DNA of 16,956 nt from positions 1-16,956 of the forward strand of contig SXVE01000121.1 in assembly GCA_005790265.1 (NCBI GenBank). Reading direction: 5' to 3'. The notes under the pieces were generated by a model, which was not told where the DNA came from, made no database searches, and worked only from the letters and a program-made list of their open reading frames with translations. Below, piece by piece: positions 1-6,400 of this stretch. Positions within the stretch are counted from its first letter, which is position 1; every line of letters starts with the position of its first letter. The translations under genes and the position numbers were made by a program. The stretch comes from Acidobacteriota bacterium (GTDB lineage: Bacteria > Acidobacteriota > Blastocatellia > Pyrinomonadales > Pyrinomonadaceae).

Positions 1-1053
1 AAACCGGAAATTTCCAAATCCGTCAAAGCCGAACCGCTGCCCGCGCTCAAAGATAATCAATTTTCCGTCGCCGGTCTCAACGTCGAAAATTTTTTTGACG
101 ACGAAGACGACCCGGCGATGAAAGAAGATATCGTGACGGCGGAAGCGTTTGAAAAACGTTTGAAAAAGATTTCGCTCGCCATTCGCGAATATATGCAGAC
201 GCCGGATGTCGTCGGCATCATCGAAGCGGAAAATCTCGCCGTTTTGCAAAAACTCGCCGACCGCATCAACCGAGACGCGCAGACTTCCGGCAAACCGAAC
301 CCGAAATACGAAGCGTTTCTCGCCGACGGCAATGATCCGCGCGGCATTGATTCGGGTTTTCTGGTAAAAACCGCGCGCGTCAAAGTTTTGGAAACGAAAC
401 AATACGGCAAAGACGATAAATTCATTAATCCCGTGTCGAAAAAAGAAGTTTTGCTCAATGACCGTCCGCCGTTTCTCTTGAAAGCCGCGATTACGGACGC
501 GAAAACTGTTCAGCCGTTTGAATTTACGGTCGTCGTCAATCACTTAAAATCGTTTAACGGTTACAACGACGAAAAAGACGCGCCGTTCGTGCGAATGAAA
601 AAGAAACTGCAAGCCGAATTTTTGGCAAAACTCGTGCAGGAAAGAATGAAAGCCGACCCAAACGAACGCATCGCGCTCGTCGGCGATTTTAATGCTTTTC
701 AATTTAACGACGGAATTGTTGATATGATCGGCACGATCAAAGGCAAACCGGCGGCGAAAGAAGAAGTGATGAACGCGTCGGCTGATTTGCTCGACGGCGA
801 ATTGATTGATCTCGTTGATTTAATCAAACCGGAGCAGAAATATTCATACAGCTTCGACGGCAACGCGCAGGTTCTCGATCACATTATCGTCAATGAAGCG
901 TTGAGAAAACACATTAACAGTTTCGGTTATGCGCGCATCAATGCGGATTTTCCCGAAATTTACCGCAACGATGCCGCGCGTGTCGAACGCTTTTCCGACC
1001 ACGACGCGGCGGTCGCCTATTTTACATTCGACGCGCCGCCTGCCAAAAAGTAA
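1..1053 (+). CDS. Endonuclease/exonuclease/phosphatase (EEP) family protein, 5'-truncated
   Basis: The frame is open from the first base, so the gene begins outside the window; the ATG at 118 is internal because domain motifs lie before it. The visible 350 residues carry the EEP fold in order: NVENFFD (27-33, first metal-site strand), IIEAEN (73-78, metal-binding Glu), VVNHLKS (178-184), GDFNA (228-232), LDHI (292-295) and the C-terminal SDHD (332-335). These are the usual catalytic and Mg-binding elements of DNase I-like phosphodiesterases. The fragment ends soon after SDHD with a short Pro/Lys tail. The missing N-terminus could hold a signal peptide or more domains, as in secreted nucleases of the ExeM/NucH type, but this cannot be seen. 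The substrate (DNA, RNA, lipid or nucleotide phosphodiester) is not decidable. The family call is firm; a specific function is not. Confidence 0.88.
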   Translation, partial: KPEISKSVKAEPLPALKDNQFSVAGLNVENFFDDEDDPAMKEDIVTAEAFEKRLKKISLAIREYMQTPDVVGIIEAENLAVLQKLADRINRDAQTSGKPNPKYEAFLADGNDPRGIDSGFLVKTARVKVLETKQYGKDDKFINPVSKKEVLLNDRPPFLLKAAITDAKTVQPFEFTVVVNHLKSFNGYNDEKDAPFVRMKKKLQAEFLAKLVQERMKADPNERIALVGDFNAFQFNDGIVDMIGTIKGKPAAKEEVMNASADLLDGELIDLVDLIKPEQKYSYSFDGNAQVLDHIIVNEALRKHINSFGYARINADFPEIYRNDAARVERFSDHDAAVAYFTFDAPPAKK

Positions 1054-1083
1054 GCGCCAACGATGAATAAAAGAACGAAGAAA

Positions 1084-1205
1084 TGAGACGCGGATTGAGC
1101 GGAGATAAAGCGGATGTACACGGGTCTGAAAATAGAAAACAAAAATACCTTTTATTTGATTTTACCCGCGTCAATCCGTTTCATCCGCTCAATCCGCGTC
1201 CCGTT
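1084..1205. repeat. GC-rich intergenic repeat with inverted arms
   Basis: This lies between the stop of the EEP gene and the end of acpS. The right part (about 1167-1202) iterates CAATCCG/CATCCG-like units: CAATCCG, then CATCCG, then CAATCCG. A 17-nt left arm (1087-1103) is exactly complementary to 1184-1200. A second match pairs AGCGGATG (1109-1116) with CATCCGCT in the right part. The block is compatible with a hairpin, and with the dispersed short repeats often seen between genes in this kind of genome. It lies downstream of one gene and downstream of the convergent acpS, so a transcript-end role is possible. An overlapping open frame at 1083-1310 is just this repeat read as protein. Confidence 0.7.
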
Positions 1206-1220
1206 TCTTTTTCTTTCAAA

Positions 1221-1601
1221 CTAAATCTTCTCCAAAATAACCTGCGCGACCGCGTGATCGGTCGTATGCGACAGCGAAAGATGAATGCGGTTCGCGCCGG
1301 TCGCCGCTAAAATTGTGCGCGCTTCGCCGAAAATTGCGAGCGTCGGCACGCCCTGCGCGTTGTTGGTGATTTCCATATCGTGCCACGTTATTTTGCCGCG
1401 CCAGCCGGTTTTCAGCGCTTTTAAAAACGCTTCTTTTGCCGCAAAACGCGCCGCGTAACTCTGCGCCGCCGCCGCGCCTTTTGCCGCGCAATACTCGCGC
1501 TCGGTCGCGGTGAACACGCGCTCGACGAAACGCGCGGTTCTTTCCACAGTTTCGCGGATGCGGTAAACTTCAACAATATCTATGCCGATGGAAATGATCA
1601 T
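1221..1601 (-). CDS. acpS: Holo-[acyl-carrier-protein] synthase
   Basis: AcpS moves the 4'-phosphopantetheine group of CoA onto the conserved serine of apo-acyl carrier protein in the cytoplasm, activating it for fatty acid synthesis. The 126-residue product has the family length and both signature blocks: GIDIVEV at 6-12, with the Mg-binding Asp8, and RFAAKEAFLKAL at 52-63, with Glu57 as second metal ligand. A C-terminal SLSHT segment also fits AcpS. The ATG at 1601 gives the usual start right before the ISIGIDIV strand. No Shine-Dalgarno-like sequence precedes it. The start region overlaps the likely start region of pgeF on the other strand, so little room is left for separate promoters. 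The call is firm. Confidence 0.95.
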   Translation of the reverse strand: MIISIGIDIVEVYRIRETVERTARFVERVFTATEREYCAAKGAAAAQSYAARFAAKEAFLKALKTGWRGKITWHDMEITNNAQGVPTLAIFGEARTILAATGANRIHLSLSHTTDHAVAQVILEKI

Positions 1602-2493
1602 AAATTCAGGAACGAGAGACGAAGGACAGGAGAACGGAGAAGAAAATCTTCCGATTTCCCGCGCTTCGTCCGAAGATCAGATTTTAGCAGAAAGCGGATT
1701 TTTCTGGCGCGAATCGGGCGCGGTAAAGGCGCTCGTTTGCCGCGCATTAGAGGAAAAAGGTTTCGCCAACGGTTTTTCGACGCGTGTCGGCGGCGTTTCG
1801 CCGTTTCCCGCCGGCGATTTGAATCTCGCCGGATTCGGCGAAGACACGGACGCGAATATTCAGGAAAATCGCCGCCGCTTTATGCGCCTTTTTGCCGAAG
1901 ATTTCCGCTTGACGACTGTTTGGCAAGTTCACGGCTATGCGGTAAAAATCGTCGCCAGTGAAGACGACATCGTAAACACCGAAGATAAATTCGATGCGGT
2001 CGCATCCGATTTGCCGAATCTGCTCGTCGGCGTGAAAACCGCTGACTGCGTTCCTGTTTTAATCGGCGACGCAAAAACGGGCGCATTCGCCGCCGTTCAC
2101 GCCGGTTGGCGCGGAACGGTCGAATCAATCGTCGTTAAAACGATTGAAAAAATGCGCGCGCATTACGACACGAACGCGGAAAACTTGATTTGCGCCATCG
2201 GTCCGGCGGCGACTTGTCAGAATTATGAAGTCGGGCGCGACGTGATTGACGCTTTTGCGGAAAAGTTTTCCACAGGTGGAAAACTTTTTACGGCGACCCG
2301 TGAAAACCACGCGCTGATTGATTTGCACCGCGCCAACAAAGAACAATTATTAAGCGCGGGCGTTCTCGAAGAAAACATTTTCACCGCGCCTTTCTGCACG
2401 ATGGAACGAACGGATCTGTTTTTTTCTTACCGCAAAGAAAAGAATTTGCACGGAAAAACGGGACGTCTCTTGTCAGTCATCGGACGAGTCTAA
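1582..2493 (+). CDS. pgeF: Peptidoglycan editing factor PgeF / YfiH-LACC1 family
   Basis: This family is called polyphenol oxidase or purine nucleoside phosphorylase (LACC1-like), and in E. coli PgeF (YfiH) prevents wrong amino acids in peptidoglycan stems. The conserved metal/active-site residues are visible: His117 in WQVHGY, Cys156 in TADCVP and His173 in AVHAGWRG. The C-terminal block FFSYRKEKN..GKTGR is also typical. Homology starts near residue 39 (GFFWRESGAVKALVC). The first 35 or so residues are polar, Glu-rich and probably not conserved, so the start is uncertain: ATGs at 1582, 1588 and 1594 are all in frame, and a non-ATG start farther in is possible. Using 1582-1594, the gene overlaps the 5' end of acpS. 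A perfect short inverted repeat lies inside the gene at 2261-2288. Confidence 0.9.
   Translation: MPMEMIINSGTRDEGQENGEENLPISRASSEDQILAESGFFWRESGAVKALVCRALEEKGFANGFSTRVGGVSPFPAGDLNLAGFGEDTDANIQENRRRFMRLFAEDFRLTTVWQVHGYAVKIVASEDDIVNTEDKFDAVASDLPNLLVGVKTADCVPVLIGDAKTGAFAAVHAGWRGTVESIVVKTIEKMRAHYDTNAENLICAIGPAATCQNYEVGRDVIDAFAEKFSTGGKLFTATRENHALIDLHRANKEQLLSAGVLEENIFTAPFCTMERTDLFFSYRKEKNLHGKTGRLLSVIGRV
2261..2288. repeat. Perfect 13-bp inverted repeat inside pgeF
   Basis: The arms at 2261-2273 (AAAAGTTTTCCAC) and 2276-2288 are exactly complementary around a 2-nt centre. T residues continue to 2289, so the sense RNA could form a tight AU-rich hairpin ending in Us. It lies in coding sequence for the segment EKFSTGGKLFT. 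It may be chance, or could cause pausing or attenuation. The inner TTTTCCACA resembles a DnaA box, but it is alone. Confidence 0.6.
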
Positions 2494-2554
2494 AGACAGG
2501 CGATAAAAATGATTGCCATCGAAATATTTTGCCGCAAAAAGTAATTGACTGAGC

Positions 2555-2595
2555 CGACGGGCTTTCATATTACCTTTTTCACTGCGCGCCCGTCG
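2555..2595. terminator. Possible weak terminator hairpin between convergent genes
   Basis: CGACGGGC (2555-2562) is exactly complementary to GCCCGTCG (2588-2595) across a 25-nt loop, and CTTTCTCTT follows on the plus strand. It lies in the 109-bp gap between the pgeF stop and the stop of the convergent DsbD-like gene. The loop is long and the T-tract is broken, so this is a weak candidate. Confidence 0.3.
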
Positions 2596-2602
2596 CTTTC
2601 TC

Positions 2603-3067
2603 TTACCGCACGCGCGCCGTCAAAGTAACTTCTTTATTTTTCGGCGGATAGCAAACTTCGTCCGTACAGGCTTGATAACGAACGACGGCGCGGACGCGAA
2701 TCGTGTTGCCTTTGAAGTTTGCCGGAACGGTCAGGTTAAAATTAAAAGCCGTGCGTCCTTCGTAGACGTTGATCGTATCTTCGGAAAACTGAAAGCGCCT
2801 GTTTTTGCCGCGCGGGTAACTGACCGCTCCGGCTTTGGCACCCGCCGCCGTGATGCGCACGCTGGTCGGGATGGCGAATTCGCTGTTCGGACGATTTGAA
2901 TTGACGTGCAGACCGCCCGGAATATCGAGCACGATGGTGCCGCGCGCGGCGACGCCGCGACTAACCGTTCCGTTGCCGATGGAACCGCTCACCGTCTGCG
3001 CTTGCAGACCGCTTGCCGCACATAAAAAGATAAAAGCGTAAATTGCGCTGAAGATAAGTTTTTTCAT
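2603..3067 (-). CDS. Secreted stand-alone DsbD-alpha (DsbD N-terminal domain-like) protein
   Basis: The 154-residue product starts with a signal peptide (Lys2-Lys3, hydrophobic 4-19, likely cleavage near LQAQ at 21-24). The remainder matches the N-terminal periplasmic domain of the thiol:disulfide interchange protein DsbD (the DsbD_N/DsbC family). It has a GGLHVNSNRP segment (51-60), an IPTSVRI strand (66-72) and the active-site block YQACTDEVCYPP (131-142). Cys134 and Cys139 are the only cysteines of the mature chain and probably form the redox pair. In full DsbD this domain takes electrons from the membrane domain and reduces periplasmic partners. Here no transmembrane or thioredoxin domain is fused, so a separate CcdA-like partner would be needed. 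No clear Shine-Dalgarno sequence is seen. Family assignment is good; the partner is inferred. Confidence 0.85.
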   Translation of the reverse strand: MKKLIFSAIYAFIFLCAASGLQAQTVSGSIGNGTVSRGVAARGTIVLDIPGGLHVNSNRPNSEFAIPTSVRITAAGAKAGAVSYPRGKNRRFQFSEDTINVYEGRTAFNFNLTVPANFKGNTIRVRAVVRYQACTDEVCYPPKNKEVTLTARVR

Positions 3068-3167
3068 AGATTTTCGTCAATAACAGTTGATTTCGATTGA
3101 ATCGGGATTTTCTCAGGTTGTGCCGCGCCGAATGCGCTTCGTTTTGTTTACTGCCGAATTTGCGCGA

Positions 3168-3692
3168 TTACTTGATCGTCAAACTGCGCAGAATCTCGTC
3201 AACGGCGGCGGCGTAATCGTCCGCGTATTCGCCGACGACCACAATGCGCAAAACGTAAACTTTGCGGCGGCGGCGGCTTTCGATGATTTTGTAGGTGTTT
3301 TCGACCGCGACGCCGTTCGCGACGCTTTCGGTTTTCTGATAACACATTCGACCGCTTTCGAGATCGCCCGTTTCTTCGGCGACGAGCGTTTCGCCGTTTG
3401 CCGCGTAACTTTGGCGCAGCCGCTCAAAATCGCCGTCGCTTACGGCGCGCACGACGATTGATGCCCGCCGCAGTTTTTCCGCCGCATCCGTGCCAACATC
3501 TTTCGTGTGCGCGATGAACGGTTTGCTCGCGTCGTCGCTGACCGGATTGATAAAGTTTTCCGGTTTGACGATGTAAAATTCATCGGTTTCGATTTCCTCG
3601 CGCTCAAACGCCTGCGCCGCGCTCTTTTTAATTCTCGTCGAAGCGTATGCCATCAGTGCCACGAAGATACCGCCGATTATCAGTATTTCCAT
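3168..3692 (-). CDS. Conserved-looking membrane-anchored protein of unknown function
   Basis: I do not recognise this family. The 174-residue protein starts with one hydrophobic segment (about 2-16, MEILIIGGIFVALMAYA), then Arg/Lys. This suggests an N-in single-span anchor with the rest outside the cytoplasm, or an uncleaved signal. The soluble part has an acidic stretch (29-40), a conserved-looking FINPVSDD (48-55) and a C-terminal alpha/beta pattern ending VYVLRIVVVGEYADDY...EILRSLTIK. The ATG at 3692 was chosen because the membrane segment follows at once and an upstream reading would run into rlmN. It begins 7 nt after the rlmN stop, with GAGATG about 10 nt before it, so it is probably cotranscribed and translationally coupled with rlmN. 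No catalytic motif is visible. Confidence 0.75.
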   Translation of the reverse strand: MEILIIGGIFVALMAYASTRIKKSAAQAFEREEIETDEFYIVKPENFINPVSDDASKPFIAHTKDVGTDAAEKLRRASIVVRAVSDGDFERLRQSYAANGETLVAEETGDLESGRMCYQKTESVANGVAVENTYKIIESRRRRKVYVLRIVVVGEYADDYAAAVDEILRSLTIK

Positions 3693-3699
3693 AAATTTT

Positions 3700-4782
3700 T
3701 CATCTCGTAATCTGCACGGGCGCCGCCGCATCCTTCGCGGCGAGTTGTCCGCACGCGGCGTAAATGTCTCGTCCGCGCGGGCGGCGTACAAACGCCGAAA
3801 CGCCTTTCGATGCGAGAATATCCTGAAATCTTTCCACCTGTTCGGCGGTCGAAGGTTTATATTCGAGCGGTTCGGCAGAGTTATGCGGAATCAGATTAAT
3901 CTTTACCTTTTCCAATCCGTGACGATTAAGGAGATTTGCCAGCTTGCGCGCGTGTTCGTCCGTATCATTGACGCCGCCGAGCAAAACGTATTCAAACGTA
4001 AAACGCTCGCCGCGCCGCAGAGAACTTTGAAACTCCTTCGCGGCGGCGAAAAGCTCTTCGATATTCCATTTCCGGTTGATCGGCATCAGCTTGTCGCGCA
4101 GTTCGTCATTCGGAGCCGACAGCGAAATCGCTAAATGCGGGCGTTTTTCCAGCCGAGTAAACTCGCGAATTTTCGGCACGATGCCCGCCGTCGAAACGGT
4201 GACGCGGTTCGGCACGATGTGCAGCCCGTTTTCATTCGCCATCAGATCTAACGCTTTGATTAAATTTTCGAAATTGAGAAACGGTTCGCCCGCGCCCATC
4301 GCGACGAGATTCGTGCCGTGCGGAGTTTCCGCGCCCGCGCCGTAAACGTCGTTGAGCACCGTGATAATTTGTTCGACGATTTCGCCGGTCGTCAAATTTC
4401 GCAATAAACCGAGTTTCGCCGTCAAACAAAAATCGCATTTAAGCGGACAGCCGGACTGCGACGAAAAACAAATCGTGTCGCGATTTTCCGTCGGGATAAA
4501 AACCGCTTCGACCGGATAGCCGTCGTGCGTCTTCATCAAAAACCGACGCGTTCCGTCTTCGGAAACGTAACGCTTTTCGACGCGCAGACTCGTCGCCGTC
4601 GCCGTTTCATTCAGTTTCGCGCGAAAACGTTTCGGCAAATCGGTCATCTCGTCGAATGAAAGCTGCCGCCGACCGTGCAGATTCTTAAAAATCTGCCGCG
4701 CACGAAACAACGGCTCGCCCGCATTTTCGACGAATTCGGCGAGCTCCCGCTCGTTTAAGTTGGTCAGATGAATCTTACCCAT
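3700..4782 (-). CDS. rlmN: Dual-specificity 23S rRNA/tRNA adenine-C2 methyltransferase
   Basis: RlmN is a cytoplasmic radical-SAM enzyme that methylates C2 of A2503 in 23S rRNA and A37 in some tRNAs. The 360-residue product has family length. The [4Fe-4S] motif is CPLKCDFC at 112-119 (Cys112, Cys116, Cys119), followed by TAKLGLLRNLT. The SAM-binding GAGEPFLN block is at 163-170. Cys344 in RDIYAACGQL corresponds to the C-terminal cysteine that carries the transient methyl group. The start codon at 4782 precedes the typical N-terminal segment with LFRARQIFKNLH. A TACAAT box lies only 7 nt before the ATG, so the mRNA may be leaderless. The next gene downstream starts 7 nt after the stop. The assignment is firm; the closely related Cfr family is less likely because the context and sequence read as ordinary RlmN. 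Confidence 0.95.
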   Translation of the reverse strand: MGKIHLTNLNERELAEFVENAGEPLFRARQIFKNLHGRRQLSFDEMTDLPKRFRAKLNETATATSLRVEKRYVSEDGTRRFLMKTHDGYPVEAVFIPTENRDTICFSSQSGCPLKCDFCLTAKLGLLRNLTTGEIVEQIITVLNDVYGAGAETPHGTNLVAMGAGEPFLNFENLIKALDLMANENGLHIVPNRVTVSTAGIVPKIREFTRLEKRPHLAISLSAPNDELRDKLMPINRKWNIEELFAAAKEFQSSLRRGERFTFEYVLLGGVNDTDEHARKLANLLNRHGLEKVKINLIPHNSAEPLEYKPSTAEQVERFQDILASKGVSAFVRRPRGRDIYAACGQLAAKDAAAPVQITR

Positions 4783-4789
4783 CGCATTT

Positions 4790-4795
4790 ATTGTA
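4790..4795 (-). promoter_or_regulatory. Candidate -10 box for rlmN
   Basis: On the minus strand TACAAT lies with exactly 7 nt between it and the rlmN ATG, so transcription would begin at or next to the start codon. No good -35 is seen at 16-18 nt spacing (only T-rich TTTTCG). No Shine-Dalgarno sequence precedes the ATG, which fits a leaderless mRNA. Confidence 0.4.
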
Positions 4796-5031
4796 GCTCA
4801 AGCGAAAGCATTGCGAAAATGTCGAAAAATCTGCGATTCGCGCTTTTTCAACTCACTCGTGCGCCGCAAGTCAGCGCGCTTCCCATTAAATTTTTAAACT
4901 TTCACTAAAAGTTCTGCGTAACTTTCCCTCAACGTGTAACCAGCTTCAAGTCAAAGCACGCGGACTATTTAATCGAAACTTGCTTTCGCGTTCCGAATTG
5001 AATGGCAGATGCAACTCGTTCGGCGCTGTGC
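4796..5031. other. Intergenic region between divergent rlmN and the nuclease gene
   Basis: Together with the two candidate -10 boxes that flank it, this AT-richer stretch separates rlmN (-) from the nuclease (+). I see no credible open frame, tRNA or long inverted repeat in it. Any further regulatory sites for the two divergent genes would lie here. Confidence 0.5.
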
Positions 5032-5037
5032 TACACT
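5032..5037 (+). promoter_or_regulatory. Candidate extended -10 promoter of the nuclease operon
   Basis: TGCTACACT (5029-5037) fits an extended -10 (TG, one base, then TACACT). The -35 at the right spacing is poor (ATGCAA), as often with extended -10 promoters. It would give a leader of roughly 25 nt before the ATG at 5069. Confidence 0.4.
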
Positions 5038-5068
5038 GCCCGAAGACTTGTCATTTTTCTTTTCAGCT

Positions 5069-5989
5069 ATGAAAAACAAAGTTCTCATCGGCGGTTTAAT
5101 CGCATTGGCAATCCTCGTTTTGATTGTCATTTTCTGCTTTTGGGTTGGCAAAAAAGGTTTGGACAATCTGCGCGATACCGCGAACACGGCGGAGACGACC
5201 AGATCGAATCCGCAGTCGCCGACCGCGCCGACGCTGCCGAGCATTCCCGCTTCGCCCGCCGAAGCCGAGCGCGTTTTTCTCGCTTTAGGCAATCCGTCAA
5301 ATGCCGGAACCGCCGACCCGAACAATTTTCTGCTCGTCAACAATTACTTTGCCATTTCGTACAATCGCGGACGCGGCGCGCCGAATTGGGTCGCGTGGCG
5401 CATTTCGCGCGGCGAGCTTGGCGATTTTCCGCGTCCCGAACCAGATCCGTTTCGACCGGACGCGCGCTTGCCGAAAAGCTGGAAGCCGGTCGTGCCGTCC
5501 GATTATTCGGGCAGCGGTTATGATCGCGGACATCTTGCGCCGAGCGCCGACCGCAGCGCATCAATCGAAGGAATGAGCGAGACTTTTCTGATGTCGAATA
5601 TGGTGCCGCAAACCGGCGACCTCAATCGCGGACCGTGGGCGAAACTTGAAGGATATTTGCGCACGCTCGTCACGCGCGGCAGCGATGTTTACATCATCGC
5701 GGGCGCTTACGGCGAAAAAGGTTTGTTGAAAAACAAAGTCTCTGTGCCGACGAACACGTGGAAAGTCGCTGTCGCCGTGCCCGCCGGAACCGCGCCGTCG
5801 GCAATCAACGAATCGGCGCGCGTCATCGCCGTTGATATGCCGAATGTTAAAGGCATTTTGCGCGCTGACTGGCAGGTTTATCGAACGACGGCGCGCGACA
5901 TCGAACAGAAAACCGGGTATAACCTGTTCTCGAATTTACCGGCGAACGTGCAGAACGCGCTCGAAACGAAAACGGACAATCAACTCTAA
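5069..5989 (+). CDS. Membrane-anchored DNA/RNA non-specific endonuclease
   Basis: A 306-residue protein of the beta-beta-alpha-Me (Serratia nuclease/NUC1) family, which cleaves DNA and RNA with one divalent metal ion. The signature DRGHLAPSAD is at 152-161 with His155 as general base. LNRGPW at 185-190 supplies the metal-binding Asn186, after SNMVPQ (176-181). An N-terminal membrane segment (about 5-26) and a Pro/Thr/Ser-rich linker (35-65) precede the catalytic domain, so the enzyme is probably tethered outside the cytoplasm. The start at 5069 was preferred over the in-frame ATG at 5009 because the membrane segment follows directly and because the candidate promoter lies between them. No Shine-Dalgarno sequence is seen. 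It heads a run of three close genes. No inhibitor gene is recognisable beside it, which fits export. Confidence 0.9.
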   Translation: MKNKVLIGGLIALAILVLIVIFCFWVGKKGLDNLRDTANTAETTRSNPQSPTAPTLPSIPASPAEAERVFLALGNPSNAGTADPNNFLLVNNYFAISYNRGRGAPNWVAWRISRGELGDFPRPEPDPFRPDARLPKSWKPVVPSDYSGSGYDRGHLAPSADRSASIEGMSETFLMSNMVPQTGDLNRGPWAKLEGYLRTLVTRGSDVYIIAGAYGEKGLLKNKVSVPTNTWKVAVAVPAGTAPSAINESARVIAVDMPNVKGILRADWQVYRTTARDIEQKTGYNLFSNLPANVQNALETKTDNQL

Positions 5990-6011
5990 AAACTGAGGTG
6001 CGATATACAAA

Positions 6012-6398
6012 ATGATGCAGAACAATCTTCCCATTTCCAACAACGAAACCGGACGGAAAACGTTTTTCTGGTATCGCGTTTATTGCGCGGTGCTCGTCGC
6101 GATTTATCTTTTGGTCACCGTTGCCGGCATTGCGCTCGCGATTATGAAACCGGCGACCGGCGAATATTCGGTTGAACAAACGACGATGATGGGCGTTATT
6201 TACGCAGTGCTGGGCGCGATTTTTTTTATCATTTTTGCCGTCGCGCTGTTTCTGCCGCCGAAACCTTACAACTGGATTATCGGCATTGTGATGATCGCGC
6301 TCGGAATGACGAGCTGTTGTTTTCTGCCGTTCTGCATTCCGCTCTTGATTTTCTGGCTCAAACCGGAAACAAAAGCGTTTTTCGGGCGTAACAACTGA
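6012..6398 (+). CDS. Small polytopic membrane protein of unknown function
   Basis: A 128-residue hydrophobic protein with no family I can name. Hydrophobic stretches at about 21-45, 58-82 and 87-115 suggest three or four membrane spans, with short polar ends. The last span contains a Cys-Cys pair (SCCFLPFCIPLL) and is followed by FWLKPETKAFF, a cytosolic-type tail. The start may be the ATG at 6012 or 6015; GAGGTG at 5994-5999 is a weak ribosome site at long spacing. It starts 22 nt after the nuclease stop and ends 2 nt before the next start, so cotranscription is very likely. A role with the nuclease or with the exported protein downstream is only a guess from position. Confidence 0.75.
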   Translation: MMQNNLPISNNETGRKTFFWYRVYCAVLVAIYLLVTVAGIALAIMKPATGEYSVEQTTMMGVIYAVLGAIFFIIFAVALFLPPKPYNWIIGIVMIALGMTSCCFLPFCIPLLIFWLKPETKAFFGRNN

Positions 6399-6400
6399 TT

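Noticed and set aside
118..120. ATG as the start of the EEP protein
   Set aside because: The NVENFFD motif lies upstream in the same open frame, so this Met is internal.
57..458. Minus-strand open frame of 133 codons
   Set aside because: It is a shadow of the EEP gene, which has intact catalytic motifs in its own frame.
1087..1200. CRISPR-like array
   Set aside because: The units are too short and irregular, with no unique spacers and no cas genes in the window.
1083..1310. Plus-strand open frame of 75 codons
   Set aside because: It consists of the intergenic repeat and then runs antisense into acpS; it has no ribosome site or domain.
2266..2274. DnaA box-like TTTTCCACA, as a possible origin
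   Set aside because: A single site in a coding region, with no cluster of boxes and no dnaA, dnaN or AT-rich unwinding region beside it.
3693..3791. Longer N-terminus for the unknown protein next to rlmN
   Set aside because: It would overlap the 3' end of rlmN and put an Arg-rich stretch before the membrane segment; the ATG at 3692 fits better.
5009..5068. Upstream ATG for the nuclease
   Set aside because: It adds 20 residues before the membrane segment and lies upstream of the candidate extended -10 box.
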